A stretch of DNA of 49,202 nt from Oscillospiraceae bacterium (GCA_902782125.1 CACZMA010000010.1:1-49202), one strand, 5' to 3'. Positions 18,041 through 28,553 are shown, numbered from the stretch's first letter. Numbers and translations are program-made. The notes: generated by a model from the letters alone, not told the origin.

Positions 18041-19216
18041 TTATTTCTTGCCGCTGTTCTTCTTGGTCCAGATGTCGAAAACAACTGCCGCAAGGAGAAC
18101 GCCGCCCTTAACAACCTTCTGCCAGTTCTGGTCGAGACCCATGAGCGACATGCCGAGGTTGATGATACCGATCAGGGTAGCACCGATCGCCATTCCGAAT
18201 ACCGTACCTGAGCCGCCGTATGCGGATACACCGCCGACGATACAAGCCGAGATCGCATCCATCTCGAAGTTCTGGCCTGCGAATGAGTTAGCTGCCTTGA
18301 ATCTTGCAGTAACCATGAGCGAAGCGATGACTGTGAGGATGGACATGTTGAGGTAAGCCACAAACATGACGATCTTGTTGTTGATACCGGACAGACGTGC
18401 TGTCTCTGCGTTGCCGCCGACTGTCATGAAGTGACGGCCGATGACTGTCTTCTCGCAGATGAAGCTGTAGAAGACCATGATTGCTACGACCCATACGAGA
18501 ACTGTCGGGATACCGCCGTCCATCGCGAGCTTATATGTAAGCAGTCCGATGATAGCAGCCTCAAGAATGGTCTTGCCGATGACATAGCCCATGGGCTCAG
18601 CCTCGTATCCCTTCTTGACCTTGCCTGCTCTGGAGGTGAAGTTCATTACTGCTACGAGAGCAATGCAGAGGACACCGAAGATGAGGCACGGGATATTGAG
18701 GATGCCTGCGGGTGACTCGAACACTCTTCCGGAGAAGATAGCGAGGAAGTCAGCCGGGAAGTTGGAGATGGCACTGGTAGTTGATACCGAAGTGAGGATC
18801 TCCGTGCCGGCACCGCGGAATGCGAGGTAGCCTGCGAGGGTAGCGATCCACGGAGGTATGTTCAGGAATGCGATGAGATATCCGAGGATAACACCATAGA
18901 GGACACCGATGCCTACGAGGATGAGGAGTGTCAGCGGAGTGTTGACCATATGGATAACCGATACGACACCTGCGATCGCACCCACGAGACAGACGAACGA
19001 ACCGACTGAGAGATCGATGTTACCGCCTGTGAGCATACACATCAGCATGCCGGCGCCCAGAACGAATACATAGGCATTCTGTGATATGAGAGCTGTAAAC
19101 TGAGACTCGGTGAAGATGACTCCGTTTGTCATGATGACGAAGAAGATGTAGACGACGAACATTACGATGATCATCGTGTTCTTCTTCAGAACATTCTTTA
19201 TGCTGAAATTATTCAT
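18041..19216 (-). CDS. Multiple-sugar ABC transporter permease (GguB/MmsB-like), copy 2
   Basis: The 391-residue protein is a polytopic permease of the ribose/xylose/galactose class. It has the conserved LTGGNIDLSVGS segment near the N-terminus, several further helices, and the loop with FEMDAISACIVGGVSAYGGSGT that contacts the ATPase. It is clearly paralogous to the gene directly upstream; the two overlap by four bases (ATGA), suggesting translational coupling. GguB-type systems normally use one permease gene as a homodimer, so this pair probably forms a heterodimeric channel. It sits last in the transporter operon and is followed by a terminator. Confidence 0.88.
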   Translation of the reverse strand: MNNFSIKNVLKKNTMIIVMFVVYIFFVIMTNGVIFTESQFTALISQNAYVFVLGAGMLMCMLTGGNIDLSVGSFVCLVGAIAGVVSVIHMVNTPLTLLILVGIGVLYGVILGYLIAFLNIPPWIATLAGYLAFRGAGTEILTSVSTTSAISNFPADFLAIFSGRVFESPAGILNIPCLIFGVLCIALVAVMNFTSRAGKVKKGYEAEPMGYVIGKTILEAAIIGLLTYKLAMDGGIPTVLVWVVAIMVFYSFICEKTVIGRHFMTVGGNAETARLSGINNKIVMFVAYLNMSILTVIASLMVTARFKAANSFAGQNFEMDAISACIVGGVSAYGGSGTVFGMAIGATLIGIINLGMSLMGLDQNWQKVVKGGVLLAAVVFDIWTKKNSGKK

Positions 19217-20427
19217 GCTTTTGCTCCTCCCTTCTTACGCATCTTCATGATCACGTCGAAGAAGACTGCGAGCAGCAATACGAGGCCCTTAACGACCAGC
19301 TTGTAGTTCGAGCTGGTTCCCATGATGTCCATGCCCTGGTTGATGACACCCATCATGAGAGCGCCGATAATGACGCCGCCGATCGAACCTGTACCGCCGT
19401 ATGCGGAAGCGCCGCCGATGAAGCATGCTGCGATAGCATCCATCTCGTAGCCCATTCCGTATGTAGGCTGAGCACCTACGAAACGTGCGATGTTCAGGAC
19501 ACCTGCGAAGCCTGCGAGGAGGCCCATCAGAGTGTAAGCCTTGAACATTACCATCTTTGTGTTGATACCTGAGAGTCTTGTTGCTTTCTCGTTGCCGCCG
19601 ACGGCGTAGAGGTTACGTCCGAGGGTAGTCTTTGTTGTGATATAAGCGAACAGTCCGAGGATAAATCCGATCCAGATAAGTGCTGTCGGGATACCCTTGT
19701 AAGATGAGAGCTTATAGAACAGCCAGATGATGGCAGCGCAGATGATCACCGTCTTGATGACCGTGCCGACCAAAGACTCGAGCTTATAACCGTTCTTCCT
19801 GAGATATGCACGATGGAGGAACGTATAGATAACGATGGCAATTGCAGCTACGATTCCCGTTACGAGACAGAACTTGTTCATGACGGTCCCGTCTGAAGCC
19901 GTGAGGGCAGGTCCGATGCCTGCGAACAGGTCAGGGATGTAGCAGTCAGCGCCGCCGCCGAAGATGTTCAGATATGTTGTGTCTGTTACAGAGTATGCGA
20001 AGCCGCCCATTACGACGTTTGCGAGTCCTCTGAAGGCAAGCATTCCGGCGAGGGTCGCGATGAAGGGCGGAACCTTGACGAAAGCGATCCAGAAGCCCTG
20101 CCACATGCCGATGAGAAGTCCCATAACGAGCATTACGATAACTGCCACGGGCCACGGGATGCTCTTATCCATCATGATGGCTCCGACGCCGCCTGCGAAG
20201 CAGACAACGGAACCTACTGCGAGGTCGATGTTACCGCCCGTCAGGATGCAGAGGAGCATACCTGTCGCGAGAACGAATACGTATGCGTTCTGTGCGATGA
20301 GGTTGGTGATGTTCTGTGCGTAGAGGGCCCTGCCCGATGTTGCAATGTTAAAGAAGATAACTACCGCAACAAGGGCGATAAGCATCATGTACTTCTTTAA
20401 GAAAGATAAGATCTTACTGCCTGTCAT
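19213..20427 (-). CDS. Multiple-sugar ABC transporter permease (GguB/MmsB-like), copy 1
   Basis: This 404-residue permease shares with its neighbour the ISQNAY/IAQNAYVFVL and LTGGNIDLAVGS segments and the C-terminal MDAIAACFIGGASAYGGTGS loop. It starts two bases after the ATPase stop codon, with GGAGGG inside the end of the ATPase gene as its ribosome binding site. It forms the membrane channel together with the downstream paralogue and takes up a monosaccharide delivered by one of the binding lipoproteins. Compared with its neighbour it has a longer loop around residues 170-210. Confidence 0.88.
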   Translation of the reverse strand: MTGSKILSFLKKYMMLIALVAVVIFFNIATSGRALYAQNITNLIAQNAYVFVLATGMLLCILTGGNIDLAVGSVVCFAGGVGAIMMDKSIPWPVAVIVMLVMGLLIGMWQGFWIAFVKVPPFIATLAGMLAFRGLANVVMGGFAYSVTDTTYLNIFGGGADCYIPDLFAGIGPALTASDGTVMNKFCLVTGIVAAIAIVIYTFLHRAYLRKNGYKLESLVGTVIKTVIICAAIIWLFYKLSSYKGIPTALIWIGFILGLFAYITTKTTLGRNLYAVGGNEKATRLSGINTKMVMFKAYTLMGLLAGFAGVLNIARFVGAQPTYGMGYEMDAIAACFIGGASAYGGTGSIGGVIIGALMMGVINQGMDIMGTSSNYKLVVKGLVLLLAVFFDVIMKMRKKGGAKA

Positions 20428-20429
20428 GC

Positions 20430-21968
20430 TTAGCCCTCCTTTCCTGTCTTAACGATGCAAGCCATGATGTTCTCCTGAGTTGCTTCGGAAGCGGGGAGCT
20501 CACCGACTATCTTGGCTTCATTCATGATATAGATCCTGTCACTCATGCCGATGACTTCGGGAAGCTCGGATGAGATCATTACTACTGATTTGCCGGCTGC
20601 TACGAGATCGTTGATGATGCAGTAGATCTCATACTTGGCGCCGACGTCGATACCTCTCGTAGGCTCGTCCAGGATGAGGACATCCGGGTTCGCGAACATC
20701 CATTTCGCGAGGAGGACCTTCTGCTGGTTACCGCCTGAGAGATTGCCGACCAGCTGCTCGACCGAAGGTGTCTTGGTCTTGAGCTTGCTTACATATTCTG
20801 CTGCGACCGCATATTCTTTATCCTTGTCGATGACGAGGTTTGTAGACAGGGCCTTGAGATTCGCGAGCGATGTGTTGTGCTTGATCGAATTGGTGAGGAC
20901 AAGGCCGTTGCCCTTTCTGTCCTCGGTTACATATGCAAGCTTGTGCTCGATGGCCTGCTTGGGGCTCCTGAGAACGACTTCCTTGCCGTTCAGTATGAGC
21001 TTGCCCGAGATGCCTACGCCGTAGGAACGCCCGAAAATACTCATCGCGAGCTCCGTTCTGCCGGCACCCATGAGACCGTAGATACCTACGACCTCACCCT
21101 TGCGGACATACATGGATACGTCGTCGACTACCTTTCTCTCGGCAAACTCCGGATGATAGACAGTCCAGTTCTTGACTTCCATGAGGGTATCACCAATCTC
21201 GACGTCGTGGCGCTTCGGGAAACGGTCAGTCATGTCACGGTTAACCATGCCCTTGATGATACGGTCCTCGGAGATCTCGTCTGTCTTGCAGTCGAGTGTC
21301 TCGATCGTGGAACCGTCTCTTACGATCGTGATCTTGTCTGCTACGTAAGACACTTCGTTCAGCTTGTGGGAGATGATGATCATCGTCATTCCCTGCTTCT
21401 TGAATTCCTTCATCAGATCGAGGAGAGCTCTGGAGTCTGTCTCGTTCAGTGAGGATGTAGGCTCGTCGAGGATCAGGAGCTTCGCGTTCTTTGCAAGAGC
21501 CTTCGCGATCTCGACCAGCTGCTGTTTACCTGTACCTATATCTTTTATAAGAGTCTTGGAAGAATCCGTAAGGCCGACCATCTTAAGATACTTATCAGCC
21601 TCTGAATACGTCTTGTTCCAGTCAATATTCCATTTTTTGCCTCGTTCGTTGCCGAGGAACATGTTCTCGCCTATTGTCATGTAGGGAATCAGGGCGAGTT
21701 CCTGATGTATGATTACGATTCCTTTTTTCTCGGAATCCTTGATGTTATGAAATTCACAAACTTTGCCGTTATAGATTATGTCGCCTTCATAAGTACCAAA
21801 CGGGTAGATACCGCTTAATACGTTCATGAGCGTTGATTTGCCGGCACCGTTCTCACCGACAAGCGCGTGGATCTCTCCTTCTTCAACCTGGAGGTTGACA
21901 TTGTCGAGTGCTTTTACGCCCGGAAAAGTTTTGGTTATGTTTTTCATTTCAAGCAAAACATTTGCCAT
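20430..21968 (-). CDS. Sugar ABC transporter ATP-binding protein (GguA/MmsA-like)
   Basis: The 512-residue protein contains two ABC domains, as in XylG, RbsA and MglA. Domain 1 has Walker [10 protein letters not shown] (38-46), a degenerate signature GTGKQQ and Walker [11 protein letters not shown]. Domain 2 has a degenerate Walker A (GLMGAGRTE), a canonical NLSGGNQQK and [10 protein letters not shown]. It energises monosaccharide uptake through the two downstream permeases. It is separated from the binding-protein gene by a terminator, so the binding protein should be made in excess over the membrane parts. Confidence 0.92.
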   Translation of the reverse strand: MANVLLEMKNITKTFPGVKALDNVNLQVEEGEIHALVGENGAGKSTLMNVLSGIYPFGTYEGDIIYNGKVCEFHNIKDSEKKGIVIIHQELALIPYMTIGENMFLGNERGKKWNIDWNKTYSEADKYLKMVGLTDSSKTLIKDIGTGKQQLVEIAKALAKNAKLLILDEPTSSLNETDSRALLDLMKEFKKQGMTMIIISHKLNEVSYVADKITIVRDGSTIETLDCKTDEISEDRIIKGMVNRDMTDRFPKRHDVEIGDTLMEVKNWTVYHPEFAERKVVDDVSMYVRKGEVVGIYGLMGAGRTELAMSIFGRSYGVGISGKLILNGKEVVLRSPKQAIEHKLAYVTEDRKGNGLVLTNSIKHNTSLANLKALSTNLVIDKDKEYAVAAEYVSKLKTKTPSVEQLVGNLSGGNQQKVLLAKWMFANPDVLILDEPTRGIDVGAKYEIYCIINDLVAAGKSVVMISSELPEVIGMSDRIYIMNEAKIVGELPASEATQENIMACIVKTGKEG

Positions 21969-22012
21969 TCTTGTACCTCTTCCTTAAATCAAATGCCTCT
22001 TTAAGCAGCCCC

Positions 22013-22043
22013 CTAAAAAACAGGCGGGTTTTTCACCCGCCTG
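22013..22043 (-). terminator. Terminator/attenuator between the binding-protein gene and the transporter genes
   Basis: ACAGGCGGGT pairs perfectly with ACCCGCCTGT, followed by TTTTTTA on the minus strand. Lying between the binding-protein and ATPase genes, it probably lets only part of the transcripts continue. Confidence 0.85.
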
Positions 22044-22064
22044 TCCAGGGTTGTAAATTATGCT

Positions 22065-23129
22065 TTACTTAAGCTGATCTGCTGTGTAGTAACCGGAGTC
22101 GATGAGGATCTTCTCGTAGTTACCAGCGTCTGCGAATACAGGCTCGCAGAGGTAAGAAGGAACAACCTTCTTGCCGTTGTCGTATGTCTCTGTGTCGTTA
22201 ACGTCAACTGTCTCACCCTTAAGGATCTGACCAACCATCTTAACAACCTGAGCTGCAAGAGTACGTGTATCCTTGAATACGGACATTGACTGCTTGCCAT
22301 CGATCATGTTCTTAACGTTAGCGATATCGCAGTCCTGACCAGTGATGATCGGGTAGTTGCCTGTGTAGTTAGCAGCGAGAGCGTTAGCTACACCAAGAGC
22401 TGTAGAGTCATTGGAGCAGAGCCAAGCGTCTACGTTTGTGCCGTCAGCATAGAAAGAGGAGAGGATTGTCTCAGCTCTAGCCTGAGAATTCTCTGTCTTC
22501 CAGGAAGCAGTAGCAACATCGGAGAACTCTGTCTGGCCGGAAACTACTACAAGCTTACCGGACTCGATGTAAGGATTGAGAACGTCCATAGCACCCTGAT
22601 AGAAGAACAGAGCGTTGTTGTCACCGGGGTCACCAGCTGTGATCTCGAGGTTGAACGGACCATCTGCATTGTCAAGGTCGAGCTGATCCTTAATGAATTC
22701 GCCCTGGATCGTACCAACCATGTAGTTGTCGAATGTAGCGTAGTAATCAACTGTGTCAGACTCCATGAGGAGACGGTCATAAGCGATTACGGGGATATTC
22801 TTAGCTTCTGCCATGTCGAGAGCCTCACCGAGTGAAGAACCTTCGATAGCAGCGATAACGAGAACCTTACAACCGGAGTTGACCATGTTCTCAACCTGTG
22901 AGAGCTGTGTAGCTACGTCGTTAGCAGCGTACTGAAGATCTACTTCGTAGCCTGCCTTCTCGAGCTCCTGCTTCATGTAGTCGCCGTCCTGGTTCCATCT
23001 CTGGAGATCCTTTGTAGGCATTGAAACGCCAACCTTGTCCTTACCTGAACCGCCAGCAGCGCATCCAGCGAAAGAAACGAGGAGCATAGCTGAGCAAAGA
23101 ACTGTTCCAAGTACTTTGGTTAATTTCAT
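22065..23129 (-). CDS. Sugar-binding lipoprotein of the ABC transporter (ChvE/MmsE-like)
   Basis: The 354-residue protein has a signal peptide ending in the lipobox FAGC (Cys23). The mature part is a type I periplasmic-binding fold of the ChvE/XylF class: VGVSMPTKDLQRWNQDGDYM at its start and IPVIAYDRLL, GDPGDNN and ITGQDCD as ligand-lining loops. It captures a monosaccharide such as xylose, arabinose, glucose or galactose outside the cell and delivers it to the permeases. It follows the regulatory genes and has a good AGGAGG site. A GGTGA-N4-TCACC dyad at 23156-23169 lies in its leader and could be an operator. Confidence 0.92.
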   Translation of the reverse strand: MKLTKVLGTVLCSAMLLVSFAGCAAGGSGKDKVGVSMPTKDLQRWNQDGDYMKQELEKAGYEVDLQYAANDVATQLSQVENMVNSGCKVLVIAAIEGSSLGEALDMAEAKNIPVIAYDRLLMESDTVDYYATFDNYMVGTIQGEFIKDQLDLDNADGPFNLEITAGDPGDNNALFFYQGAMDVLNPYIESGKLVVVSGQTEFSDVATASWKTENSQARAETILSSFYADGTNVDAWLCSNDSTALGVANALAANYTGNYPIITGQDCDIANVKNMIDGKQSMSVFKDTRTLAAQVVKMVGQILKGETVDVNDTETYDNGKKVVPSYLCEPVFADAGNYEKILIDSGYYTADQLK

Positions 23130-23300
23130 CAGAAATTCCTCCTAAAAATGTTTTTGGTGACCTATCACCGATTACAACTTATCATTAGGAGTGTAGGAAA
23201 ATCATATCGAAAATCTGTAAATTTTAGCGAAAATAACAAGTGCGCAATCGGTTGTTAGCACATTTTTGTAAAAGTCCTGATCATCCTGTGCGGATTTGTG

Positions 23301-24392
23301 CTACTCGGTGGGAACAGAAGCTTCGACTGTCTCTTCTTCCGTTTCTTCTTCCTTCTCTATATTCATATAAACGTCTTCCTTCATGTGGAATCCGCTGTCG
23401 ATGATGACCTCGTCAAGATTGTCCTGATCGACCGCTACCGGCTCGATCGCAACGTAAGGGATGTCATATGTGCCGTCGTTGAAAAGAACGTCCACGCCGA
23501 TGTCCTCCCCTTTCGCGAGTTTTACGGCGTATTCCGCTGCAAGCTTGGCGAGCTTTTCCACGGGCTTGTATACCGTCATGAGCTGCGTGCCCTCCACGAT
23601 CCTCTGGCATGCCTCGAGTTCCGCGTCCTGTCCGACGACCTTGATCTTGCCGGCCAGTCCCCACTCGGCCAGAGCGTGCACGGTCTCACCTGCAAGCGCG
23701 TCGTTGCCGCACATTATCGCATCGGCTTCCGAGATGGTCTCGATGTTGTCGTTGACAAATTCGTACGCGAGCTCCGCACGCCAGTTGTCGCAGTTATAGG
23801 TAAGCAGGATGTTCTCGCCATATTCTTCGCAGACTGCCTCAAAGCCTTCCATGACCTGGGCGACGTTGTAGTCGCTCTCGGGTCCCATTATCTCGACGAT
23901 GTTGGCATCTTCACCGATGTCTTCGCAGATGGCTTCGGCCATGTTGGTACCGACGGCCACGTTGTCGAAAGAGATGTAGAGGTCGGCATTGGCATTCCTG
24001 ACGATACGGTCATAGCAGATGACGGGAATGCCCGCATCCTTGGCAGCCTTGATCGCATCTGTCAGCCCGTCTGCATCGATGGTAACGATAACGATTGCAT
24101 CCACGCCTATGCCTATGAAGTATTCTATCTGTGATATCTGGGTGTCCATCTCACCGTTCGCGGACTGGACGTTGACCTCCGCGCCGAGTTCATTCGCGGT
24201 GGCACAGAAGACGTCCCTGTCCCTTGTCCATCTCTCTATTACATAGGAGTCGAAGCTCAGTCCTATAGTAAGGACATCCTCCGCCTGAGTGGGGACAGCG
24301 ATCGGGCTCGTCTGGTCTTTGCCGCAAGCGGCGCCGAGGAAGACGAAGACCGCTGCCATTACTGCAGCTACCGTGTTACGTATCTTTCTCAT
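23301..24392 (-). CDS. Second sugar-binding lipoprotein (XylF/ChvE-like)
   Basis: The 363-residue lipoprotein (lipobox LGAAC, Cys23) has the same fold class as the adjacent ChvE-like protein: LSFDSYVIERWTRDRD at the start, then IPVICYDRIV, IMGPESDYN and VVGQDAE. An acidic Glu-rich tail follows. Its start overlaps the stop of the response-regulator gene (ATGA), so it belongs to the sensory operon rather than the transporter operon. It could deliver ligand to the membrane-anchored sensor or serve as an alternative receptor for the transporter. The shared motif order implies an old duplication of the neighbouring gene. Confidence 0.85.
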   Translation of the reverse strand: MRKIRNTVAAVMAAVFVFLGAACGKDQTSPIAVPTQAEDVLTIGLSFDSYVIERWTRDRDVFCATANELGAEVNVQSANGEMDTQISQIEYFIGIGVDAIVIVTIDADGLTDAIKAAKDAGIPVICYDRIVRNANADLYISFDNVAVGTNMAEAICEDIGEDANIVEIMGPESDYNVAQVMEGFEAVCEEYGENILLTYNCDNWRAELAYEFVNDNIETISEADAIMCGNDALAGETVHALAEWGLAGKIKVVGQDAELEACQRIVEGTQLMTVYKPVEKLAKLAAEYAVKLAKGEDIGVDVLFNDGTYDIPYVAIEPVAVDQDNLDEVIIDSGFHMKEDVYMNIEKEEETEEETVEASVPTE

Positions 24393-25987
24393 AGCTTGAG
24401 CCCATCCTTGTATTCTGTCGGGGTCTTGCCTGTTACCTTCTTGAATATCCTGGAGAAATAATTCGGATCGCTGTATCCTACTTCGCTGCAGATCTCTTTC
24501 ATGGACTTGGACGGATCGGCGAGGAGCTCCTTGGCCTTCTCGATCCTCAGGTTTGTAAGATAGTCTATGAACGTGACGCCCGTCTTGTGCTTGAACAGCT
24601 TGCTGAAGTAGTAGGGGCTGATGTCCGTCTGCCTCGACATTCCTTCGAGCGAGAGATCCTGCGCATAGTGCGTATCGATGTATTCCTTTGCCTTGGTTAC
24701 CGCGTCAGCCTGGGAATCGACATTTGAGGAGTTGATCATTATGACCGCGCTCTCGATGTGCTTGATGAACCACAGTCTCAGCGAATCGAGGCTCGTTATC
24801 GAGCAGACCTCGGGGAGGTATTCGCTCCTGCCCTTGAACCTGTACAGGTGTCCTCCCTTGCTGTATGCCATGTGCTCAGCCCAGAGAACGAACTCGAGGA
24901 CCTTGAGCCTTATGTCGGACAGCGAGCCGCCGGAACTGTTCTTCATCCAGTCGAAGAACCTGGTAGCCTCCGTCTCCGCTGTCTGAACATCGCCTGCCTG
25001 GACTGCCGCGAACAGATCTTTCTCATAATTCATCGGATAATCGTCTTCGTACTCGCAGCCGACCCTGACATCGTCAGAGTGCGCGACTCTCTCGGTCGAG
25101 TTCACAAGGCAGGCAAGTGCCTCGCTGTATGAATCGGCCATCGCCCTCATCGGACGTACGCTGCCGATGCCTATCCTGAAGTTCATTCCGAGGCGGTCGT
25201 CCAGCCTGTGGCTCATCTGCCTTGCCTGTTCGACTATCTCCGAACGCTTGGCATATGAGAGTTCATCCTTGTCATAGGGTACGAGGACCGGGAGCTTGTT
25301 GCCCATTACGGAGCCTATGACGCCCTTGAAGTAGTCCTCGATTATGAGCCTTATGTCCGTATAGTTCTTCTGCGTCTCGATGCTGGCAGGGACCGCACCC
25401 GTCAGATAGTTGCCGACCTGCTCCTTGCCACTGACGATGACTATCATGTATCCGAACTTCTCCGATATTCCGAGAAGCGACATATAGTTGTCTATGTTCT
25501 CCTGGAAATGCTCGTGGAACAGAAGGTCCTGTATCAGGCCGTTCTCGATGATCGGCATGATGGTCTCGAACTTCTCCTTGATCTCGAGCTCCTCCTTACG
25601 GGACTGGCGCTCCTTGTCGACCTCGGCCATGGCCTTGGAGAGGACGTCGGTAATCTTCTTCTTGTCGAAGGGCTTGTTCAGATATGCGAGCACGCCCATG
25701 TCTATCGCCTCTTTGGCGTAGTCGAACTTATCGTAAGCGGACAGCACGATGAACACCGTCTTGGAGTTTGTCTTCCTGATCTCGCGCATCGCATCGATGC
25801 CGTTGATGCCGGGCATCTGGATATCCATGAATGCTATGTCGGGACGGAACGTCTCAGCGAGCTCGATAACGCTCCTGCCGGTCTTGGCACTCTCGATCTC
25901 GAAGCTTCCGGGGAAGCTGTTCTCGATAATGTATTTGAGTGAATCGATGACGATACCTTCGTCGTCGGCAAGCATTATTCTGTACAT
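24389..25987 (-). CDS. YesN-type response regulator with AraC DNA-binding domain
   Basis: The 532-residue regulator has an N-terminal receiver domain with phosphoacceptor Asp55 in FMDIQMPG and acidic residues at 8-9. A middle region of about 300 residues follows, then a C-terminal AraC-type double helix-turn-helix (about 430-530; motifs ISPYYFSKLFK and GYSDPNYFSRIFKK). Such regulators activate sugar-transport genes when phosphorylated by YesM/LytS-like kinases. It overlaps the kinase gene by 13 bp and the binding lipoprotein by 4 bp, so these are one operon. The probable target is the ABC transporter immediately downstream. Confidence 0.92.
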   Translation of the reverse strand: MYRIMLADDEGIVIDSLKYIIENSFPGSFEIESAKTGRSVIELAETFRPDIAFMDIQMPGINGIDAMREIRKTNSKTVFIVLSAYDKFDYAKEAIDMGVLAYLNKPFDKKKITDVLSKAMAEVDKERQSRKEELEIKEKFETIMPIIENGLIQDLLFHEHFQENIDNYMSLLGISEKFGYMIVIVSGKEQVGNYLTGAVPASIETQKNYTDIRLIIEDYFKGVIGSVMGNKLPVLVPYDKDELSYAKRSEIVEQARQMSHRLDDRLGMNFRIGIGSVRPMRAMADSYSEALACLVNSTERVAHSDDVRVGCEYEDDYPMNYEKDLFAAVQAGDVQTAETEATRFFDWMKNSSGGSLSDIRLKVLEFVLWAEHMAYSKGGHLYRFKGRSEYLPEVCSITSLDSLRLWFIKHIESAVIMINSSNVDSQADAVTKAKEYIDTHYAQDLSLEGMSRQTDISPYYFSKLFKHKTGVTFIDYLTNLRIEKAKELLADPSKSMKEICSEVGYSDPNYFSRIFKKVTGKTPTEYKDGLKL

Positions 25988-27483
25988 TGATCCTTCTCCA
26001 TCGGTATTCTGATGATCACGCTGGTACCCTCCCCCAATGTGCTGTTGATCTCGATCTTCTCCTTCTTGTCGAAAAAGATATCAAGCCTCGAGATAACGTT
26101 CGCAAGACCCACGCTCTTCTCTTCGGCGGGTTCGCCGCCGGTCCTGCCGTGAGGCCTGCCCGCGAGGATATCCTCTATCAGCTCTTCGTCCATTCCGGTT
26201 CCGTTGTCGCTGACTTCGATGCAGGCATAACCGTCTTCCTCATAAAGCGAGAGTATGATGTGTCCCTGCCTGTCCTCGAGGCTCATGATCCCGTATTTGA
26301 CGGAGTTCTCGACGATAGGCTGGATTATCATGCTCGGTATGACGACGCCGGTAAGGCTCTCGTCGATGTCCTTGGAGAACTTGATCTCGCCCGAATACCT
26401 TACGTTCATGATGTAGATATAACTGTCGACGAGCTCTATCTCTTCAGAGATCTTGACCTGTTCGTTATCCTTCTTGACATTATAACGGAAAAAATCCGCC
26501 ATGTTGCTTATGTACTCGCCTGTCCTGTCGGCACCCTCGACCATAGCCAGCTGCGCTCCCGCATTAAGGGTGTTGAACAGGAAGTGCGGGTTGATCTGCG
26601 CCTGAAGATACTTGAGCTGGGCATCCTTCATCTGGTTCTCCATGAGAAGGCTCTTCTCCTTCATGGCACTCTCGGTGACCATCTGCTCCCTTATCTTCGC
26701 GATGTATTCCTTGATGCTCGCGAGCATCTGGTTGAACGCACGGGTAACGTTGCCGACCTCGTCGTTGGAGTGGATCTTAAGCGGTTCAACGTTCTCGAGA
26801 CCGCCCCTGGAGATCTCGTTCGCCTTGTCGGACAGACTCGTCAGAGGCCTGGTGATCGTACCGGTAAGAATGACGATGAGCAGGACGTTCATGAGAGACA
26901 CAATAACGAAGATCGACAGACACAATACCTCCGAATACCTGAGCGATCCTATCAGCGTGTTGAAGCTCTCGGAGTTGATGCGGAACGTCTCGTTGTTGAG
27001 GCTGTAGATGTATGTGTTGAGAACGTCGTACATCTCGGAGCACTCTTTGTAGTACTGGGTGTATTTCTCGATGTTGCGTCCGCGTTTTGCCTTGACGGCG
27101 TTCTCCGCAGTCAGCAGATAGCTTTCGGCGAGTTTGCGGATGTTGCGCTCGCGGAGCTTGTAGACGTTGTCCGTCGGAAGATTGTTGAGCTGCTGTATCT
27201 CTTCGGCTATCTCCTGCGAATACTTGTAGTAGAGCTCGAGGTCATCGGTACCCTTTGTCTCGAGGAATCCCGTAAGGCCCGTGTGGACCTGCACGAGATC
27301 GTCAGACAGATCGTTCAGACTGATGTTGGTCGAATAGACCATGTCGATCCTCGAGAGCATGCGGTTGAGGTTAAGGTATACGAACAGGTTTACTCCTAAC
27401 GCGATCATGGAGGTCACGAGGAATATGAATACCAGCTTGTACCTGATCTTGAGGTGGCGGAGACGTTCTCTAAGCCGTTTCAT
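25975..27483 (-). CDS. YesM-type sensor histidine kinase
   Basis: The 502-residue kinase has membrane segments at about 16-38 and 190-212 enclosing an extracellular sensor of about 150 helical residues. A HAMP domain, the phosphoacceptor motif QINPHFLFNTLN (His near 299) and a HATPase domain with N box VENSVKYG and a final GLANVISRL follow. This is the His_kinase/YesM family, whose partners are AraC-type regulators like the one encoded next. The gene overlaps the upstream sensor gene by 14 bp and the regulator by 13 bp. It probably reads the sugar-bound state of the membrane-anchored binding protein. Confidence 0.92.
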   Translation of the reverse strand: MKRLRERLRHLKIRYKLVFIFLVTSMIALGVNLFVYLNLNRMLSRIDMVYSTNISLNDLSDDLVQVHTGLTGFLETKGTDDLELYYKYSQEIAEEIQQLNNLPTDNVYKLRERNIRKLAESYLLTAENAVKAKRGRNIEKYTQYYKECSEMYDVLNTYIYSLNNETFRINSESFNTLIGSLRYSEVLCLSIFVIVSLMNVLLIVILTGTITRPLTSLSDKANEISRGGLENVEPLKIHSNDEVGNVTRAFNQMLASIKEYIAKIREQMVTESAMKEKSLLMENQMKDAQLKYLQAQINPHFLFNTLNAGAQLAMVEGADRTGEYISNMADFFRYNVKKDNEQVKISEEIELVDSYIYIMNVRYSGEIKFSKDIDESLTGVVIPSMIIQPIVENSVKYGIMSLEDRQGHIILSLYEEDGYACIEVSDNGTGMDEELIEDILAGRPHGRTGGEPAEEKSVGLANVISRLDIFFDKKEKIEINSTLGEGTSVIIRIPMEKDQCTE

Positions 27484-28516
27484 CCGTTACCTCCTCTCCG
27501 TTGTCCGTGCTGATGTAATCAGACACGTTCGACTTGTTGATGAGGACATAGTTGGTATCGAAATACCCGTTGACGTAGCCCATCTCGTAATACTCGTTAA
27601 GGGCATCCACGCAGTACTTGGCCACCTGCTCGGTATCAACGCTGAACGTCGCTTCGATCGCGCCTCTCTCGATACCTTCGAGGACCGTATCCGAATCGTA
27701 GTATCCGATGATGGTGGTAATGCCTACTAAGTTCTTGTCGACGATATACTGGTATGCACATCTGGTGTTGATATCACTGAGGCAAACGATGATGTCAGGG
27801 ACAGGATCATATTCGTCCAACACGTCTATGATCTTCTCCTCCGCACTGAATGCCGAATCCGATTCTATGACTGCGGAACTTAAGGCAATGTTGCTTCCGC
27901 TAAGCTTCTCCTGTATCGCCATGTAGAGCGCGCTCTCGTTGCTGTCTCCGGAGCTCATGAGTACGAGCGCCTTTACGCCCGGCAGCCCGTTGTAAGATGC
28001 CGCGGTGAGCACGAGGTTACCGTACTCGGTGCCTGCGCTGTAGTTGTTCATTCCGATAAAGCTGCATCTGCTCGAGTTGGGCGCATCGGTCATTACCGTT
28101 ATTACGGGGATACCGGCGGCATCCGCCTTATCGATAAGCGCGGCCGTCTCTTCCGAATCGTCGGCTTCGAGGATTATTCCCGATACCTTCGATTTGATGG
28201 CTATCTCGATCATTTCTTCCTTGGAGTAGCTCGTCACGAGATCATCGCCCAGGCGTTCAACATAGCAGTCGTTCTGAAGGCCGTATTCCCGGAGTTCCTG
28301 ATACAGGTTGTCCGACACGGTGCTGTCCGGGCTGTCCGCGATATAAACATAAAGTTTTGAATAGGTCTGGTAGTCTTCGATACCCGATGCTTGATAGGTA
28401 TCGACCTGATAGTAGAAAAAGATAAGCCCCACGATGGTCAAGGCAAGCAGAATTATCGTCGATGCAGACAGTATCCATAAGAACAGCCTGTTCCTGTTTA
28501 CCCTTTTCTTTTCCAC
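27470..28516 (-). CDS. Membrane-anchored sugar-binding sensor protein of a three-component system
   Basis: The 348-residue protein has one N-terminal membrane helix (11-36) and no lipobox, followed by a type I periplasmic-binding domain (KLYVYIADSPDS, SGIILEADDSEE, GIPVITVMTD). This architecture matches the anchored XylFII-type receptor that, in solventogenic clostridia, works with a LytS/YesM kinase and a YesN regulator to sense xylose. The start is GTG with GAGGGG upstream. It is the first gene of the overlapping sensory operon. The ligand is not determined; a monosaccharide is most likely given the transporter downstream. Confidence 0.85.
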   Translation of the reverse strand: MEKKRVNRNRLFLWILSASTIILLALTIVGLIFFYYQVDTYQASGIEDYQTYSKLYVYIADSPDSTVSDNLYQELREYGLQNDCYVERLGDDLVTSYSKEEMIEIAIKSKVSGIILEADDSEETAALIDKADAAGIPVITVMTDAPNSSRCSFIGMNNYSAGTEYGNLVLTAASYNGLPGVKALVLMSSGDSNESALYMAIQEKLSGSNIALSSAVIESDSAFSAEEKIIDVLDEYDPVPDIIVCLSDINTRCAYQYIVDKNLVGITTIIGYYDSDTVLEGIERGAIEATFSVDTEQVAKYCVDALNEYYEMGYVNGYFDTNYVLINKSNVSDYISTDNGEEVTDETA

Positions 28517-28553
28517 CCGGGACCCCTCATACTTATTGTTTTAACTAAAGCTA